From positions 1-64,000 of the forward strand of contig OMZQ01000008.1 of assembly GCA_900315595.1 (NCBI GenBank): 64,000 nt of DNA, in the 5' to 3' direction. Origin of the DNA: an uncultured Eubacteriales bacterium (GTDB lineage Bacteria; Bacillota; Clostridia; Oscillospirales; Oscillospiraceae). The position numbers and the translations under genes are program-made. Positions 62,174-64,000 of the stretch are shown one piece after another. Positions within the stretch are counted from its first letter, which is position 1; each line of letters begins with the position of its first letter. The notes under the pieces were generated by a model. That model made no database searches. It had not been told where the DNA came from and worked only from the letters and a program-made list of their open reading frames with translations.

Positions 62174-63816
62174 CAGGGAAAATCTTTCGATATTCGTTTC
62201 TTCTGGGCGTTCTGGTCCTTCTGATCTGCGGCGGTCTGTTCTTCGCCCTGCAGTACCGGCAGAATTTAGACGAGACCGCGCAGCTCGTGCAGGACGAGAT
62301 GGTATTCCTCGCCGAGGGCGTTGAGAGCGGCGGCGTGGACTATCTGAAAAACCTTTCCACCGAGCGGGAGCTGACCTGGATCAACGCGGAAGGAACCGTC
62401 CGCTATGACAACCACTACGCGAATCTGCCCGACCAGTCTGACCTGCCCGAGGTTCGGGACGCTCTTGCCTCCGGCAGCGGCAGCGCCTCCCGCAAGGCGG
62501 CAAACGGCGAACGGACCTATTATTACGCCGTTGCCCTCTCCGACGGCTCCGTCCTGCGGCTTTCCTGCCCGGTCAACGCGGCGCAGAGCGCCCTTGCGAC
62601 GGTCAGCCCGGTGCTCTGGGTCTTGATCCTGGTCGTCGCCTTCTCCGGCGTGGTGGCCTTCCGGGCCGCCAAACAGATCATCCAGCCGATCAACGAGATG
62701 GATCTGGACCACCCGGACCAGATCCGAACCTACCCGGAGCTCTCCCCCCTGGTGGACCGGCTCCAGGAACAGCGTCTGACCATCGACGATCAGATCGAGG
62801 AGCTGCACCGGAAGCAGAAGGAGTTCTCTGCCTTGACAGACAACATGGCCGAGGGCTTCCTGCTGCTGGATAAGGAGGGCAAGGTCCTGAGCCTGAACGC
62901 CAGCACAAGGCAGCGTCTGGGCGAGAACCTCGTCGGGGAAAACGTATTGAACAGCGGGGACCCCATCGTGGCCGATGCGGCCTATCAGGCTCTGAAGGGC
63001 CAGCGGAGCGACCTCGTCTTTTCCGAAAACGAGCATAGCTGGCAGCTCATTGCAAGCCCGGTCTACTCCCACCGGAAGATCGTCGGCGCGGTCCTGCTGC
63101 GTATGGACGTGACTGAGCGCGAGCAGCGCGAGCGCCTGCGCCAGGAGTTCTCCGCCAACATTTCCCACGAGCTCAAGACGCCGCTGACCTCCATCTCCGG
63201 CTTTGCCGAGCTGATGGCCCAGGGAACCGTGCCGCCGGATAAGGTGGCGGAATTCTCCGCTGACATCCACCGCGAGGCCCAGCGCCTGATCGATCTGGTG
63301 AACGATATCATCAAGCTGTCCAAGCTCGACGAGAATGCGATCGAGCCGGAGCGCGAGGATGTCGATCTGCTGGAGCTTGCCGAAGACGTTTCGGACAGCC
63401 TGCGCACGATGGCGGAGCGCCTCGGCGTGACCATCCGCATCAGCGGCGCGCATGAGACCGTCCGCGGCGTCTGGCAGCTTCTGAACGAGATGGTCTTCAA
63501 CCTCTGCGACAATGCGATCAAATACAATCGGCGCGGCGGCGAGGTTGTGATCTGGGTGGACGAGACCGAGGGCCGGCCGCGGCTTGGCGTTTCGGATACC
63601 GGCATCGGCATCCCGCAGGACGAGCAGAGCCGGGTTTTCGAGCGTTTCTACCGTGTGGATAAGAGCCACTCCAAGCGCATCGGCGGCACGGGTCTGGGGC
63701 TTTCCATCGTCAAGCATGGGGCGCAGTTCCACAACGCCCAGATCAGCCTGGAGAGCGAGCCCGGCAAGGGCACCACGGTGACGCTGACCTTCCCGGCTTC
63801 GGGAAAGCAGAGCTGA
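62170..63816 (+). CDS. PhoR-like sensor histidine kinase
   Basis: The 548-residue membrane kinase has an N-terminal helix (FLLGVLVLLICGGLFFALQY), an extracytoplasmic domain of about 110 residues, a second helix (VLWVLILVVAFSGVVAF), a PAS-like domain (about 215-310), HisKA with SANISHELKTPLTSISGF, and a HATPase with the N, G1 and G2 boxes (DNAIKYNRRG, VSDTGIGIP, GGTGLGLSI). It phosphorylates the response regulator encoded upstream, whose stop it overlaps as ATGA. Confidence 0.94.
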   Translation: MTGKIFRYSFLLGVLVLLICGGLFFALQYRQNLDETAQLVQDEMVFLAEGVESGGVDYLKNLSTERELTWINAEGTVRYDNHYANLPDQSDLPEVRDALASGSGSASRKAANGERTYYYAVALSDGSVLRLSCPVNAAQSALATVSPVLWVLILVVAFSGVVAFRAAKQIIQPINEMDLDHPDQIRTYPELSPLVDRLQEQRLTIDDQIEELHRKQKEFSALTDNMAEGFLLLDKEGKVLSLNASTRQRLGENLVGENVLNSGDPIVADAAYQALKGQRSDLVFSENEHSWQLIASPVYSHRKIVGAVLLRMDVTEREQRERLRQEFSANISHELKTPLTSISGFAELMAQGTVPPDKVAEFSADIHREAQRLIDLVNDIIKLSKLDENAIEPEREDVDLLELAEDVSDSLRTMAERLGVTIRISGAHETVRGVWQLLNEMVFNLCDNAIKYNRRGGEVVIWVDETEGRPRLGVSDTGIGIPQDEQSRVFERFYRVDKSHSKRIGGTGLGLSIVKHGAQFHNAQISLESEPGKGTTVTLTFPASGKQS

Positions 63817-63846
63817 CCGGTTGCTGTGCTGCCTCACCGAAGGCTT

Positions 63847-63877
63847 GCTTCCGCGCCGGACCGCCCGGCGCGGAAGC
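63847..63877. terminator. GC-rich hairpin after the kinase gene
   Basis: A 13-bp perfect stem (GCTTCCGCGCCGG with complement, 5-nt loop) lies 30 bp after the stop. There is no T-run next to it, so it is a weak intrinsic terminator at best or a 3'-end structure. Confidence 0.45.
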
Positions 63878-63936
63878 CGCCCCTCCCCCGCTTCAAAAAG
63901 GCTTTCAAAAAATTTTGAAGTTTTCAAAAATACTGC

Positions 63937-63964
63937 TTGACAAATGCGGAAAGCGTGCTATAAT
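63937..63964 (+). promoter_or_regulatory. Strong promoter reading out of the window
   Basis: TTGACA (63937-63942) and TATAAT (63959-63964) are 16 bp apart. The gene it serves lies beyond the window; both boxes are consensus, as is usual for stable RNA or highly expressed genes. Confidence 0.8.
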
Positions 63965-64000
63965 AAGTACGCTGCTTGCGAGAGCGGCATATGAGAAGTT

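Overview
The window is bacterial, with short intergenic gaps, AGGAGG-type ribosome binding sites and many ATGA/GTGA stop-start overlaps. The gene content (electron-bifurcating NfnAB, an S-layer-homology surface protein with a TRAQFVTFLWR-type SLH motif, an aldo/keto reductase with a ferredoxin tail, a serpin lipoprotein, NptA/PhoU, BMP-type proteins) fits an anaerobic gut member of the Firmicutes, class Clostridia, most likely Oscillospiraceae/Ruminococcaceae. That assignment is an inference; no rRNA gene is present. By eye, positions 1-23000 are clearly less GC-rich than 23200-64000.

Region 1 (about 230-22790) is a surface-polysaccharide locus read entirely on the minus strand. A consensus sigma-A promoter (22760-22788) and a leader of about 400 nt precede, in transcription order: DegT/DnrJ aminotransferase, GNAT acetyltransferase, ATP-grasp ligase, priming sugar-phosphate transferase, three GT4-type glycosyltransferases, Wzy/ligase-like membrane protein, GT2 glycosyltransferase, LicD-type transferase, a 1525-residue secreted protein with an NAGPA domain and cell-wall-binding repeats, Wzx-type flippase, a lipoprotein, then the phosphoregulatory set: PHP tyrosine phosphatase (CpsB type), Wzz-like CpsC, tyrosine kinase CpsD and a membrane-anchored DSP-type phosphatase. 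Together they would make, export, decorate and control the length of one surface glycan. Remnants of an ion channel and of an unidentified membrane protein, and a tRNA-like repeat, lie at and near the 3' end.

Region 2 (23200-33000) is accessory metabolism and transport: a thioredoxin-fold DUF255 protein, a Rieske/FAD oxidoreductase, a TetR-controlled CMD-cupin protein, a small radical SAM protein, a tRNA-Ala pseudogene with a very long hairpin, and a regulator/small membrane protein/ABC exporter operon. The 56-residue small membrane protein of that operon is easily missed. Region 3 (33088-43497) is one giant secreted S-layer-type protein of 3469 residues.

Region 4 (43800-51780) is a mosaic: a small helix-turn-helix protein, a possible slippery-site small gene, a Fic protein, a GGGGACGGT repeat cluster, a metallophosphoesterase coupled to a cytoplasmic ParB-like/BMP fusion, the wreck of a sucrose-utilisation operon (GH32 and PfkB fragments) beside tRNA-Ala(GGC), an Fe-S aldo/keto reductase and a serpin lipoprotein. 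Region 5 (51785-63816) is housekeeping: nfnAB, an HPr-like protein, uvrC, rsmD, a coiled-coil protein, a phosphohexomutase, an NptA-type phosphate transporter divergent from a PhoP/PhoR-like two-component system with a Pho-box-like site between them. The window closes on a strong promoter that reads out of it.
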